A program made the position numbers and the translations under genes. Source: Microbacterium sp. (GTDB lineage: Bacteria > Actinomycetota > Actinomycetes > Actinomycetales > Microbacteriaceae). Taken from it: a DNA stretch of 64,000 nt. Within the stretch, counting starts at the first letter, position 1, and every line of letters starts with the position of its first letter. This document shows, piece by piece, positions 9,257-19,983 of the stretch. The notes below the pieces were generated by a model that ran no database searches, was not told the DNA's origin, and saw nothing but the letters and a program-made list of their open reading frames with translations. The stretch spans positions 1-64,000 of the forward strand of contig NZ_JAFKIP010000007.1 of assembly GCF_017305435.1 (NCBI RefSeq), in the 5' to 3' direction.

Positions 9257-9278
9257 GTGGTCTGACCACAGGTAGAAT
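9257..9278 (+). promoter_or_regulatory. Candidate promoter and inverted repeat before the thioester protein
   Basis: A perfect inverted repeat GTGGTC-T-GACCAC (9257-9269) is followed by a -10-like TAGAAT (9273-9278) about 113 bp upstream of the surface-protein start. The palindrome falls where a regulator could cover the -35 to -10 spacer. No good -35 is evident, and the same region also serves tyrS in the opposite direction. Confidence 0.35.
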
Positions 9279-9391
9279 TGATCTGCAGACACCGGACGAC
9301 GTCACCCGCCGTCGTCACGCGGATGCCGTGACCGCCCTCACGAGGGACGGTGCCCCGGGCATCCGCCACGACCCCCTCACAAAGGACGGAC

Positions 9392-11131
9392 ATGCACACT
9401 CGCCCACCCCGCCCCCGCAGAACGACCCGCTGGCTCGCGCGCGCGACGGCATCGGCCACTGTTCTCGCGATCAGCGCCGCACTGGCGCCAGCCGCCTCCG
9501 CCGCGCCGCCCACGATGCCTTCGACATCGATCACGGTCACCGGCAACGCCGCCGGCGAGCGCGTCATCGGCGCGGTGCCGCTCACCGGCGGCGGCACCGC
9601 GATCGACCTCGCCGACCCCTACCCGGACGCGATTCCCGATGGCTATCGTGACCCGCAACGCCTGTGGGCGCGCATCCAGATCGCGCAGACGTCGAGCGGC
9701 ACGGTGCTCGAGATGTACTGCATCGACTTCCTCACGTCGATCGTCCACGGCCATGAGTACGACCAGGGCTCCTGGGCCGAGGCGGGCGTTCCCCACACGG
9801 GGTACATCTCGCGCCTCATGGCCGAGAACTACCCCGCCGTCCCCTCCCAGCCGGTCGACGTCTCCGACGATGTGCGCGCCGCGGCCGTTCAATCCGCGAT
9901 CTGGTACTTCAGCGACGGCTACGTCCTTGCCGCCGATGACCCGATCCGACCCCATACGGCGGCACTCGTGACCGCGGCGCTCGGCGCCGGGCCGCTCAGC
10001 GAGCCCGTCATCCCCGAGCTGTCGATCACCCCCGACGCCCAAGAGGTCCTCCACGACGAGCTCGCCGGCCCGTACACGATCACGGGCTCGGTCGACGCGC
10101 CGACCGTCTCGTCCTCCGGTGCGTCGATGTATGCCGACGCGGACGCCACCGTGCCGATCGCGGACGGCGCGATCGTCGAGAACGGAACGAGCATCTGGCT
10201 ACGCGCCACCGCCGACGGCACCGGTGCGACCCTGACCGCCGTCGGCAGTGTGACGATGCCCGGCGGGTCGACCTTCCTGTACGCGCACCGGCAGGCCGAG
10301 GCCGACGGACAGCGACTCATCGCCGCGCGAGATGCGGATCTCGTCGCGACGGCGCAGGCGACCGCGACCTTCGTGCCGTTCGGCGCCCTCACGGTCACCA
10401 AGACGATCACCGGCGACGGCGCGGGATGGCAGGACGACGTCGTGCTCCACGTCACAAGCGACCACGGTCTGGACGAACGGGTGACGATCCCCGCGGGAGC
10501 CGCCGCCGGTGCGCACCGTCGCACCTTCGACCGGCTGCCCGTCGGATCGGTCGTCACGGTCACCGAGACGAGCACCGGCGCCAACGCCTTCGTCACGGTC
10601 TCCGGCCGCGAGCCGCAGACGGCGACGATCGTCGCCGTCGACATCGTCACGGCAGCGATGACGAACACCTACACGCGCATCCTCGGCGCCGTCGATATCG
10701 TGAAGTCGATCAGCGGCGAGGGCGCCGGGGCGCAAGACGACATCGTGATCGATGTCCTCGCCGATGACGTCCCCCTGCAGACGATCACGATCCCTGCGGG
10801 CACCACCACGCAGACCACGACCTCGATCACCGATCTTCCCGTGGGCACCGTGGTCTCCGCCGTCGAACGCGTGTCCGGCGCGAACGCCGTCGTCACCGTC
10901 GAGGCGAGCGGCACGGAGCCGATCGTCGTCCGCGGCGACGAGCGGGCCCGAATGGACATCGAGAACGTCTACACCTTCACCTCCCCGCCGCCCGTCCCGG
11001 GCGACGACGGCCGGGCGTCCGCGCCGCTCGCGGCGAGCGGAGGGGACGGTGCCGGACTCGCGATGCTCCTCCTCGGCGCCGCCGTTCTCCTGTGCGCAGG
11101 GGCTGCGACCCGGCTCGTGGAGCGGCGCTGA
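9392..11131 (+). CDS. Secreted thioester-domain (TQXA) surface adhesin with DUF5979 repeats
   Basis: A 579-residue predicted cell-surface protein. An Arg-rich signal peptide ends at ALAPAASA (cleavage near residue 37). The first domain has the thioester signature: Cys110 in MYCID and Gln167 in AAVQSAIWYFSDG, which in this family form an intramolecular Cys-Gln thioester able to bond covalently to host or substrate amines. Two repeats of about 100 residues, of DUF5979 type, follow (beginning near 331 and 431: GALTVTKTITG and GAVDIVKSISG). The C-terminus has LAASGG, a hydrophobic helix and Arg residues, resembling a sortase E (LAxTG-like) sorting signal without the usual Thr. The ATG start has AAGGACGG upstream. 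It is monocistronic. The natural ligand is unknown. Confidence 0.85.
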   Translation: MHTRPPRPRRTTRWLARATASATVLAISAALAPAASAAPPTMPSTSITVTGNAAGERVIGAVPLTGGGTAIDLADPYPDAIPDGYRDPQRLWARIQIAQTSSGTVLEMYCIDFLTSIVHGHEYDQGSWAEAGVPHTGYISRLMAENYPAVPSQPVDVSDDVRAAAVQSAIWYFSDGYVLAADDPIRPHTAALVTAALGAGPLSEPVIPELSITPDAQEVLHDELAGPYTITGSVDAPTVSSSGASMYADADATVPIADGAIVENGTSIWLRATADGTGATLTAVGSVTMPGGSTFLYAHRQAEADGQRLIAARDADLVATAQATATFVPFGALTVTKTITGDGAGWQDDVVLHVTSDHGLDERVTIPAGAAAGAHRRTFDRLPVGSVVTVTETSTGANAFVTVSGREPQTATIVAVDIVTAAMTNTYTRILGAVDIVKSISGEGAGAQDDIVIDVLADDVPLQTITIPAGTTTQTTTSITDLPVGTVVSAVERVSGANAVVTVEASGTEPIVVRGDERARMDIENVYTFTSPPPVPGDDGRASAPLAASGGDGAGLAMLLLGAAVLLCAGAATRLVERR

Positions 11132-11184
11132 TTCGCCGAGGGGGCGTGCGGCCGCGGCATCCATCGTCGTGACAGACTGTCCGC

Positions 11185-11805
11185 GTGGATGCCGCAGCCG
11201 TCGACCTCGCTGGGATGACGCTCGACGCGCTCATCCTCGTCGTCGGCGTCGTCGCGGCGCTCACAGCGGCGCTGGTGCTCGTGACGGTCTCTTCCCGGTC
11301 GGTGCGGACGGGCCCGCTCGCGGTCGCCGGAGCGCTCGTCGTGGTGTGCTTCGTCGCCGTCTCGGTCGTCCCGGCACGGATCCCTGCGCTCGCCGGCGCG
11401 GTGCTCGCGCTCCTGACGATCGCGCTCGCGACCGTCGGGGGGAATCCGGTCGCGCGCTGGGTGCTCCGCGCGGCGGACGGAGGAAAGACCACGGAGGGGC
11501 CGCGCGGCGGCATCCTGGTCGAACTGATGGCCGAGCGCTCCGTCGCCGCGACGGTGTCGGGGACACACCAAGAGGAGATCCTGCGCGGCGGCACGACGAT
11601 CGGCTACCTCGAACGGCTGGCGGCGGCGCTCAGTCTGGTCGCGGGCTTCCCCGCGGCGATCGCCGTCATCGTCGCACTGAAGGGCATCGGCCGCTTCACG
11701 GAGCTCGCGACGCCGGCCGCTCGCGAGCGTTTCATCGTCGGCACCCTCGCGAGCCTCGTCTGGGCGTGCGCCGTGGGGGCGATCGCACCGCTCGCCCTGT
11801 GGTGA
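11185..11805 (+). CDS. Small membrane protein, probable SatD partner
   Basis: A 206-residue protein with about five hydrophobic helices: three in the first 90 residues and two at the C-terminus. The C-terminal part (GGTTIGYLERLAAAL, then PAAIAVIVALKGIGRF and ERFIVGTLAS) resembles the membrane protein (DUF3307-like C-terminus) that often sits beside SatD genes. Here the satD gene is convergent and ends 7 bp away. The start is GTG at 11185, with a -10-like CAGACT 6 nt upstream. The function is unknown; the partnership with SatD is inferred from neighbourhood and similarity. Confidence 0.7.
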   Translation: MDAAAVDLAGMTLDALILVVGVVAALTAALVLVTVSSRSVRTGPLAVAGALVVVCFVAVSVVPARIPALAGAVLALLTIALATVGGNPVARWVLRAADGGKTTEGPRGGILVELMAERSVAATVSGTHQEEILRGGTTIGYLERLAAALSLVAGFPAAIAVIVALKGIGRFTELATPAARERFIVGTLASLVWACAVGAIAPLALW

Positions 11806-11812
11806 GCACCCG

Positions 11813-12460
11813 TCAGAGATCGACGAGCTGCGCGTAGGCGAGGATGATCGTCGTCGCGCCGGCCGTGGCGAGCGTCTGGGAGACCGCGGACTGGCTGATC
11901 CCGTGCGCCTCCGCCAGGTCGCCCTGCGTCACGCCGGCGATCCGCCCGGAGACGAGGGCACGAACCCGATCGCTCCAACGCCCGATGACACGGTCGCGCG
12001 CGAGCGCCCCGGCGTTCGCGATCCCGACGAGCTCGTCGACGCCCGCGGATTCCGCCGCATCGGCGACCACCCACGTGCGCGCCTGCGGCGCCTCGCGACG
12101 TGCCACGTCCTCGACGCGCTCGACGGCGGCGCGAGCGGCCCACCATCCGGGACCCTCGGCGAGCACGCCTCCCACCGACGGGATGTCCTGCACGGCGCCC
12201 ATGCCCAATCCGAACCTCAGATCCAGCCCCGACGGCAGCGCGAGCCGCACGAGCAGTGTGCCCGCCAGCGCCGCGCGGAGCGAGGGGAAGACCCCTTGGA
12301 ACTCGTCGCCGACGACGGCTTCCAGCGATCGGACAGGGCGCGCGTGGGCGGGGAGCACGCGCTCGGCATCGGCCAGCGCCTGCTCGATTCCGCGCTGCGC
12401 GACACGTCGATCAGCCAGTTCGCGGGAGCCGACGATGTCGGCGATCACAGGAACCATCAC
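11813..12460 (-). CDS. SatD-family DNA-binding protein
   Basis: A 215-residue cytoplasmic protein. The N-terminus IADIVGSRELADR and the GDEFQGVFPS segment are typical of the SatD family, and a helix-turn-helix is visible near the C-terminus (TQGDLAEAHGISQSAVSQTL), so it is probably a regulator. The preferred start is GTG at 12460: TAGATT lies 6 nt upstream, predicting a leaderless mRNA (an ATG follows at 12457). The upstream region (12461-12522) is unusually AT-rich for this genome and contains the imperfect palindrome ATATTCCGCCGGATAT. It follows argH on the same strand and converges with a membrane protein, its likely functional partner. Confidence 0.8.
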   Translation of the reverse strand: MMVPVIADIVGSRELADRRVAQRGIEQALADAERVLPAHARPVRSLEAVVGDEFQGVFPSLRAALAGTLLVRLALPSGLDLRFGLGMGAVQDIPSVGGVLAEGPGWWAARAAVERVEDVARREAPQARTWVVADAAESAGVDELVGIANAGALARDRVIGRWSDRVRALVSGRIAGVTQGDLAEAHGISQSAVSQTLATAGATTIILAYAQLVDL

Positions 12461-12522
12461 GCCATCAATCTATATCTTATGATGCTGGAGAAAGAAGCTT
12501 TGGGCCTATATTCCGCCGGATA

Positions 12523-13980
<1,458 letters not shown>

Positions 13981-14026
13981 CTACCGACCTCGCCCGGGGC
14001 TCCCGATCCCGCCTCCGCCACCGGAA

Positions 14027-14048
14027 CCAGGTAAGGGTGCCCTAACAT
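14027..14048 (+). promoter_or_regulatory. Candidate iron box (DtxR/IdeR) over the -10 of the ECF gene
   Basis: Positions 14027-14045 (CCAGGTAAGGGTGCCCTAA) match 13 of 19 bases of the DtxR/IdeR consensus TTAGGTTAGGCTAACCTAA and form a partial palindrome. The site overlaps the -10 TAACAT (14043-14048), which lies 7 nt before the GTG start, so an iron-loaded repressor bound here would block transcription. Confidence 0.55.
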
Positions 14049-14055
14049 CGTCACC

Positions 14056-14640
14056 GTGACTCCGCGCGAACGCACGTTCTTCTCGACCCGCACCCTCCTC
14101 ACGCTCGCCGCGATCGGCGTCGGCGCGGGCCTCATCGTGATCCCCATCTCGTGGGTGTCCCAACTGGTGTGGGCAGGGGCGCCCATGCTCTACGGCGCGT
14201 TCGTGATCCCGTGGGTGCTCCCCGGCGTCATCGCGCAGGCCGTCGTGCCCCGCGGCGGCAGCGCACTCGTCTCGGGCCTCATCGCCGGCCTCGTGGCGGT
14301 GCCGTTCACCGGCGGGATCGGCGGGCTCAGCCTGTTCCTGTTCATCGCCGCGTTCCTCGAGCTGCCCTATGCGCTCACACTGTGGCGCCGCTGGACCGCG
14401 GCGATGGCGTACCTCGCAGCCGGTGTCCTGTCGGTCGGCTATGCCGCCTTCTGGTGGTTCACGCTGGATGCGGGGCGCTTCCCGCCCGTCGTCCGGGCGA
14501 TCACGATCGTCGTGCTGGTCGCCGCGATCCTCATCGCGACGGCGCTCGGCCGCCTCATCGCCGCCCGGCTGCAGCGCGCGGGGGTCGGCGTGGCGGCTGG
14601 CCGCGCCCGCGAGGTCAGCGCCCCAGCACCCGTCGGCTGA
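14056..14640 (+). CDS. ECF-type transporter S component-like membrane protein
   Basis: A 194-residue protein with about five to six membrane helices. It resembles YkoE-like S components of energy-coupling-factor importers, which bind a small substrate in the membrane and rely on shared A/A'/T modules. No A or T component gene is adjacent, so it would be a solitary (group II) S unit. A GTG start follows the -10 by 7 nt with no Shine-Dalgarno, so it is probably leaderless. A candidate iron box overlaps the promoter, hinting at an iron-linked substrate such as haem or a chelate; the substrate is otherwise unknown. Its 3' end overlaps the convergent gene by 26 bp. Confidence 0.65.
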   Translation: MTPRERTFFSTRTLLTLAAIGVGAGLIVIPISWVSQLVWAGAPMLYGAFVIPWVLPGVIAQAVVPRGGSALVSGLIAGLVAVPFTGGIGGLSLFLFIAAFLELPYALTLWRRWTAAMAYLAAGVLSVGYAAFWWFTLDAGRFPPVVRAITIVVLVAAILIATALGRLIAARLQRAGVGVAAGRAREVSAPAPVG

Positions 14641-15739
14641 CGACGGCGAGAAGGGCTTCGAGGGGGCCGCGCCCGACGAGGAGCGCCCACGCCGTGCACA
14701 GCAGCACCGTGCCGACGACGAACGGCCAGAACGGATGCAGCGCGCGCATGCCGTCGAGATCGGCGGTATCACCCAGGACGATCGCGGCGACGACGGCCCA
14801 CGCGACGATCTGCGCCACGTATGCCGTCAGCGGCATCGACCCGACCGCGCGAAGCGGCAGAACGGCGGCGGCCACGGCCCGCGCCCGACACACGAGCCCG
14901 CACGCCCCAATGACCGCGAGAGCGACACCGCCCGACCCGACGACCTCGAAGAGACCGCCGGAGTGGGCGCGCGCCGTCAGCACCGCCGTCAGCTCCGCGC
15001 CGAGCAACGGGTCGCCGGCGATCGAGGAGCTGAACGGCGCCGATCCGGCCGCGCCGGCGCGAACGACCGCATCGGCGCCGTAGCCGATCACGGCGAGCGC
15101 CGCACCCGCGCCCAGCAGCCGCGCCTGCGTCGCGCGTACGGCGAGGCCCGAGCGACCGGCGGCGAGACCGGCGACGAGGAAGACGATCCACACCGTCACG
15201 GGATAGTGCCAGCCGAGGAGCAGGGCGAGGATCGCGCCCTGCTCCCCCTGCCAGAGCGGCAGCGCGTCGAGTGCCGGCTGGATCCAGGGCATGACGAGCG
15301 CCAGGGCGGCCGCGACGATCCAGAGTGTCCGGGCCGCCAGCCGCAGGAGCGGGAGCGCGAGGAGGAAGAGGAGCGCGTACGCGGGAAGGATCACGAACAC
15401 CGGCACGCCCGTCGCGATGAGGGCGAGGCCGATGAGCCAGAGCAGGATGCCGCGGATCGCGAGCGCCTGGCGCACGAACGTCAGCCGCGGCCCCCGCGGC
15501 ATCCTGTGCGCGCCCCCCGACACGAGCGCGATCGAGACGCCCGCGAGCGTCGCGAACAGGATCGACGACCGCCCGCTCGCGATGTCACCCCACGTCGCCG
15601 GTTCGCGCCAGTCCCACGGCGCAAGCGCGATGAGGTGCGCCGCGAACATCCCGAGCACGGCGAGCCCGCGCGCGAGATCGACGCCGGGCAGTCGGCCCGG
15701 CGCCGAGAGTCCGCCTCTTACGGCTGACGCAGCAGCCAC
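14615..15739 (-). CDS. DUF1624/DUF418-like membrane protein
   Basis: A 374-residue integral membrane protein with about ten helices. The N-terminus GVDLARGLAVLGMFAAHL is typical of the heparan-alpha-glucosaminide N-acetyltransferase-like (DUF1624) and DUF418 families, and the C-terminal part (GSMPLTAYVAQIVAW) matches DUF418. The biochemical role is not established. The GTG start overlaps the end of argF by 22 bp, so it is probably translated from the arginine transcript. It also overlaps the convergent ECF-type gene by 26 bp at its 3' end. A link to arginine metabolism is not demonstrated. Confidence 0.75.
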   Translation of the reverse strand: MAAASAVRGGLSAPGRLPGVDLARGLAVLGMFAAHLIALAPWDWREPATWGDIASGRSSILFATLAGVSIALVSGGAHRMPRGPRLTFVRQALAIRGILLWLIGLALIATGVPVFVILPAYALLFLLALPLLRLAARTLWIVAAALALVMPWIQPALDALPLWQGEQGAILALLLGWHYPVTVWIVFLVAGLAAGRSGLAVRATQARLLGAGAALAVIGYGADAVVRAGAAGSAPFSSSIAGDPLLGAELTAVLTARAHSGGLFEVVGSGGVALAVIGACGLVCRARAVAAAVLPLRAVGSMPLTAYVAQIVAWAVVAAIVLGDTADLDGMRALHPFWPFVVGTVLLCTAWALLVGRGPLEALLAVVSRRVLGR

Positions 15740-16641
15740 ACCAGCAGCGCCTTCTGCGCGTGCAGGCGGTTCTCGGCCTCATCCCAGACGACCGACTGCG
15801 GGCCATCGATGACCTCGGCGTCGACCTCGTATCCCCGATCGGCGGGGAGGCAGTGGATGAAGATCGCCTCGGGCGACGCGAGCGCCATGATCTCCTCGGT
15901 GACCTTGTAGCCCCCGAGGTCGTGCACCCGCTGGATCTTCTCCTCCTCCTTGCCCATCGACACCCACGTGTCGGTGACGATGACGTCGGAGCCGGCCGCC
16001 GCCTCGTTCGGGTCGGTGAAGAGGGTGACGGACCCGCCAGTCTGCGCGGCGATGCGATCCGCGTCGGCGATGACGTCCGCGCGCGGCGCGTAGGCGGCCG
16101 GGGATGCCACGCGCACGTGCATGCCCGCGGTGACGCAGGCGAGCACGTAGGAGTGGCCCATGTTGGACAGCCCGTCGCCGAAGAAGGTGAGGGTGAGGCC
16201 CTTCAGGTCGCCCTTGTGTTCGCGGATCGTGAGCAGGTCGGCGAGCAGCTGGCAGGGGTGGAAGTCGTCGCTCAGCGCGTTGACGACGGGCACCGTCGTG
16301 CCGCGAGCCATCTCCTCGAGGCCCGCCTGCGCGTACGTCCGCCACACGATGGCGGCGACCTGGCGCTCGAGGACCCGCGCCGTGTCGGACGGAGTCTCCT
16401 TGCCGCCGAGCTGGCTGTTGGCCGTCGAGATGACGAGCGGCGAGCCGCCGAGGTCGGCGATGCCGACGGCGAAGGAGACGCGCGTGCGGGTGGAGCTCTT
16501 GTCGAAGATCACCGCGACGGTCTGCGGACCCTCGAGGGGCTTGAGCTTCCAGCGGTCCTTCTTGAGCGAGACGGCGAGGTCGAGGATCTCGGCCTGCTCG
16601 GCCGGGCTCAGGTCGTCGTCGCGGAGCAGATGGCGGGTCAT
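15718..16641 (-). CDS. argF: Ornithine carbamoyltransferase
   Basis: A 307-residue enzyme converting ornithine and carbamoyl phosphate to citrulline. The carbamoyl-phosphate motif SSTRTR (residues about 51-56), the HPCQ motif in DDFHPCQLLAD, and FIHCLP near the C-terminus are all visible. The ATG at 16641 overlaps the argD stop by 4 bp. A longer in-frame open stretch runs upstream through argD but is not coding. It is the fifth gene of argC-J-B-D-F. Confidence 0.97.
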   Translation of the reverse strand: MTRHLLRDDDLSPAEQAEILDLAVSLKKDRWKLKPLEGPQTVAVIFDKSSTRTRVSFAVGIADLGGSPLVISTANSQLGGKETPSDTARVLERQVAAIVWRTYAQAGLEEMARGTTVPVVNALSDDFHPCQLLADLLTIREHKGDLKGLTLTFFGDGLSNMGHSYVLACVTAGMHVRVASPAAYAPRADVIADADRIAAQTGGSVTLFTDPNEAAAGSDVIVTDTWVSMGKEEEKIQRVHDLGGYKVTEEIMALASPEAIFIHCLPADRGYEVDAEVIDGPQSVVWDEAENRLHAQKALLVWLLRQP

Positions 16642-17909
16642 GCGGGCACCTCCGAGGTCGGGGTCTGGGCATCGAGGAGGAGGGCGTCCTGCACGGTCGC
16701 GAGCGCGCGAGAGAACAGCCGGGTGAACTCGTCGATCTCGACGTCGCCGATTGTGAGCGCCGGCGCGAGCCGGATCGTCGAGTCGTTCGCGGCATTCACG
16801 ATGAGGCCGTGCTGCTGGGCCGCGGCGACGACGGCCGGGGCGACCGGCGCGGTCAGCGCGACGCCGATGAGCAGGCCCTCGCCGCGGCATCCCTCGACGA
16901 GCGTCGAGCCCAGTGCGGCGACCTGCTCGCGCAGCTGGATGCCGCGCTGCCGGGCGTTCTCGACGAGACCGGCGCGCTCGATCTCGGCGAGGACGGCGTC
17001 GGCGACGGCCGTCCCGAGCGGGTTGCCACCGAAGGTGGAGCCGTGGCTGCCGGGGGTGAACAGGTCGCTCGCCGCGCCGAACGTGATGAGCGCACCGATC
17101 GGGAACCCGCCGCCGATGCCCTTCGCGACGGTGATCGCGTCGGGGACGATCCCCGCGCGTTGGAACGCGAACCAGCTGCCGGTGCGGGCCGCCCCGGTCT
17201 GGATCTCGTCGATGATGAGCAGCGCCCCGTGCCGCGCGGTGAGCTCGCGCGCCGCCTCGAGGTAGCCCTCCGGCAGCGGAACGACGCCCGCCTCGCCCTT
17301 GATCGGCTCGACGAAGAGGGCCGCGACGCGGTCGTCCATGGCCGCCTCGAGCGCCTCGACCGTGGAGTCGAGGAACTCCACGCCCGGCACCATGGGCGCG
17401 AACGGCTCCTGCATGTAGGACTTCCCCGTGAGGGCGAGAGTGCCCATCGTGCGCCCGTGGAAGGCGTTCGTGAGCGCCAGGATGCGCGGGCGGGTGTCCG
17501 TGCCGTCGGACCCGCGCCCGTGCAGACGCGCGAGCTTGAACGCGGCTTCGTTCGCCTCGGCGCCCGAGTTGCCGAAGTAGACACGCCCCGCCTCGCCCGC
17601 ACCCGCGAGCCGTTTGAGCGTCGCGGCGAGCGCGAGCTGCGGGGGCGTCGCGAAGAAGTTCGACACATGTGCGAGGGTGGCGGCCTGCTGCGCGACGGCC
17701 TGGACGAAGACCGGATGCGCGTGGCCGAGCGAGGTCACCGCGATGCCGCCCAGGAAGTCGAGGTAGCGGCGCCCCTCGTCGTCCCACAGCGACGACCCCT
17801 CGCCCCGCACGAAGAGCGCGAACCGCTCCCCCGCGTTGCGCACGAGATCGCGTCCGGCATCGTCCTTCCAGCTCGCCTGCGTTCCGCTGTCCTGCTCCAC
17901 CGCGCTCAC
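16638..17909 (-). CDS. argD: Acetylornithine aminotransferase
   Basis: A 423-residue PLP enzyme making N-acetylornithine from the semialdehyde. It shows the class III aminotransferase features: [15 protein letters not shown] for cofactor phosphate, FHGRTMG, the Asp motif [10 protein letters not shown], and the PLP-lysine segment [15 protein letters not shown] use the GTG at 17909, which overlaps the argB stop as GTGA; the longer frame to 18029 reads through argB and adds a non-conserved Arg-rich tail. Translational coupling to argB is likely. Confidence 0.96.
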   Translation of the reverse strand: MSAVEQDSGTQASWKDDAGRDLVRNAGERFALFVRGEGSSLWDDEGRRYLDFLGGIAVTSLGHAHPVFVQAVAQQAATLAHVSNFFATPPQLALAATLKRLAGAGEAGRVYFGNSGAEANEAAFKLARLHGRGSDGTDTRPRILALTNAFHGRTMGTLALTGKSYMQEPFAPMVPGVEFLDSTVEALEAAMDDRVAALFVEPIKGEAGVVPLPEGYLEAARELTARHGALLIIDEIQTGAARTGSWFAFQRAGIVPDAITVAKGIGGGFPIGALITFGAASDLFTPGSHGSTFGGNPLGTAVADAVLAEIERAGLVENARQRGIQLREQVAALGSTLVEGCRGEGLLIGVALTAPVAPAVVAAAQQHGLIVNAANDSTIRLAPALTIGDVEIDEFTRLFSRALATVQDALLLDAQTPTSEVPA

Positions 17910-18814
17910 TGCGCCACCACCTCTGTTCCGATTCCCTGTTCCGTGAAGATCTCCACCAGCACCGAGTGGGGCTGGCGGCCATCGATGATGGCGGCCGTCT
18001 CGACGCCGCCGAGCGTCGCGTCCAGGCACGCCTGCATCTTCGGGATCATGCCCGACTCGAGCGTGGGGAGCAGTTCCCGCAGCTCGGATGCCGTGATGTG
18101 CGACACGAGCGAATCGCGACGGGGCCAGTCGGCGTAGAGCCCGGCGACGTCGGTGAGCACCACGAGCTTCGCGGCGCCGAGCGCGATCGCGAGGGACGCA
18201 GCGGCGGCATCCGCGTTGACGTTGAGCGACTGCCCGGGGTTGTCGAGATCGGGCGCGATCGAGGAGACGACCGGGATCCGCCCGGCGGCGAGCTGATCGA
18301 GCACCGGCTGCGGGTCGACGCGCACGACGTCGCCCACCGCGCCGAGGTCGTGCTCGGTGCCGTCGATCACGACACCGCGACGGCGCCCGCCGAACAGTCC
18401 CGCGTCCTCGCCGGAGAGCCCCGCAGCGAACGGACCGTGTGCGTTGATGCGGGCGACGAGCTGCGGATTGACCTGCCCCGTGAGCACCATCCGCACGACG
18501 TTCATGGCCTCCGTCGAGGTGACGCGATAGCCGCCCTTGAACTCGCTCGGGATGGCGAGCCGGTCGAGCATGTGCGAGATCTGCGGGCCGCCGCCGTGGA
18601 CGACGACGGGCTTCACGCCGACGAAGCGCAGATAGGCGATGTCCTGGGCGAAGGCATCCTGCAGCTCTTCGGAGACCATCGCGTTGCCGCCGTACTTGAT
18701 CACGATGATCTGATCGCGGAAGCGCGCGAGCCAGGGCAGCGACTCGATGAGGACGGCGGCCTTCTCGGCGGCCTGCTCGGGCGTCGTGTGCTGGACGTTG
18801 TCGGCGGCACTCAT
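17906..18814 (-). CDS. argB: Acetylglutamate kinase
   Basis: A 302-residue kinase that phosphorylates N-acetylglutamate. Amino-acid-kinase features are visible: IKYGGNAM near residue 40, VVHGGGPQI, and [10 protein letters not shown]. The length matches hexameric, arginine-sensitive enzymes, and an N-terminal helix of the sensitive type is present (about 30 residues before IKYGG), so feedback inhibition by arginine is plausible. The ATG overlaps the argJ stop by 4 bp. Confidence 0.96.
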   Translation of the reverse strand: MSAADNVQHTTPEQAAEKAAVLIESLPWLARFRDQIIVIKYGGNAMVSEELQDAFAQDIAYLRFVGVKPVVVHGGGPQISHMLDRLAIPSEFKGGYRVTSTEAMNVVRMVLTGQVNPQLVARINAHGPFAAGLSGEDAGLFGGRRRGVVIDGTEHDLGAVGDVVRVDPQPVLDQLAAGRIPVVSSIAPDLDNPGQSLNVNADAAAASLAIALGAAKLVVLTDVAGLYADWPRRDSLVSHITASELRELLPTLESGMIPKMQACLDATLGGVETAAIIDGRQPHSVLVEIFTEQGIGTEVVAQ

Positions 18815-19983
18815 GAGCTGTACGCGCTGTTCTCGTGGACGTAGTCGTGCGTCAGGTCGTTCGTGAAGATCGTCGCCGCCGCGTCGCCGGCCTTGAGATC
18901 GATCAGCACGTCGGTCGCGCGCGGCGTGAGGTCGACCTCCTCCCGGGGGCGGTCGGGCGCGCCGGCGCTGCACAGGCGCACGCCGTTGAAGCTGACGTCG
19001 ACGGCGTAGGGGTCGAACGGAGCCGATGTCGTGCCGATCGCGGCGAGCACGCGCCCCCAGTTCGGGTCGTTCCCGAAGATCGCCGCCTTGAAGAGGTTGT
19101 TCCGTGCGACCGAGCGTCCGACCTCGACGGCGTCGTCTTCGGATGCCGCGCCCACGACGCGGATCGCGATGTCGTGACTCGCGCCCTCGGCATCCGCCTG
19201 CAGCTGGACGGCGAGGTCCGTGCACACCTCCACGAGGGCGGAGCGGAACGCGTCGACGTCGGGGACGATCCCGGACGCGCCGGACACCATGAGGGTGACC
19301 TGGTCGTTCGTCGACATGCAGCCGTCGGAGTCGAGTCGGTCGAAGCTCACGCGCGTCGCAGCGCGCAGGTGCGCGTCGGCCTCGGCGGCGGTGAGGACGG
19401 CATCGGTCGTGAGGACGACGAGCATCGTCGCGAGGCCCGGCGCGAGCATGCCCGCGCCCTTCGCCATCGCCCCGATCGTCCAGCCGTCGCGGCGGAACGT
19501 GACGGTCTTCGGCACCGTGTCGGTCGTCATGATGGCGAGCGCGGCATCCGGGCCGCCCTCGGGAGAGAGATCGGCGATACCGGCCGCGGTCCCGGCCAGG
19601 ACCTTGCCGCGGAAGACCTCGTCCCCAGAGCCGATGAGGCCCGTCGAGCACACCAGCACGTCGCCGGGGCTCACCCCGAGGAGCTCGCCCGCCTTCTCGG
19701 CGGTCTGATGCGTCGTCTGGAACCCGAAGCTGCCGGTGAAGCAGTTCGCGCCGCCGGAGTTCAGCACGATCGCCTCGACGACGCCGTCCGCGATGACCTG
19801 CTGCGACCACAGGATCGGGTTCGCCTTCGCCCGGTTCGACGTGAAGACGGCTGCGGCGACCTTGAGCGGCCCGCGGTTGACGACGACGGCGACATCCGGC
19901 TTGCCGGTGGATTTCAAGCCGACGGCGACGCCGGCCGCCTCGAAGCCCTCGGGCGCGGTCACTCCCTGCGCGGTGGTGCTCAC
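18811..19983 (-). CDS. argJ: Bifunctional ornithine acetyltransferase / N-acetylglutamate synthase
   Basis: A 390-residue enzyme that recycles the acetyl group between acetylornithine and glutamate. The self-cleavage region [14 protein letters not shown] is present; by family precedent the chain is cut before the Thr (about residue 186), which then acts as nucleophile. [17 protein letters not shown] is the other conserved block, near the C-terminus. The GTG at 19983 overlaps the argC stop by 4 bp. The presence of ArgJ means the pathway runs in its cyclic form. Confidence 0.96.
   Translation of the reverse strand: MSTTAQGVTAPEGFEAAGVAVGLKSTGKPDVAVVVNRGPLKVAAAVFTSNRAKANPILWSQQVIADGVVEAIVLNSGGANCFTGSFGFQTTHQTAEKAGELLGVSPGDVLVCSTGLIGSGDEVFRGKVLAGTAAGIADLSPEGGPDAALAIMTTDTVPKTVTFRRDGWTIGAMAKGAGMLAPGLATMLVVLTTDAVLTAAEADAHLRAATRVSFDRLDSDGCMSTNDQVTLMVSGASGIVPDVDAFRSALVEVCTDLAVQLQADAEGASHDIAIRVVGAASEDDAVEVGRSVARNNLFKAAIFGNDPNWGRVLAAIGTTSAPFDPYAVDVSFNGVRLCSAGAPDRPREEVDLTPRATDVLIDLKAGDAAATIFTNDLTHDYVHENSAYSS

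Noticed and set aside
9215-9292. TyrS starting at 9292
   Set aside because: The extension is not conserved, and a -10-like TAGCCT sits 7 nt before the GTG at 9214.
17910-18029. A longer ArgD start at 18029
   Set aside because: The extension reads through argB and is Arg-rich and not conserved. The GTG at 17909 forms the GTGA overlap seen across the operon.
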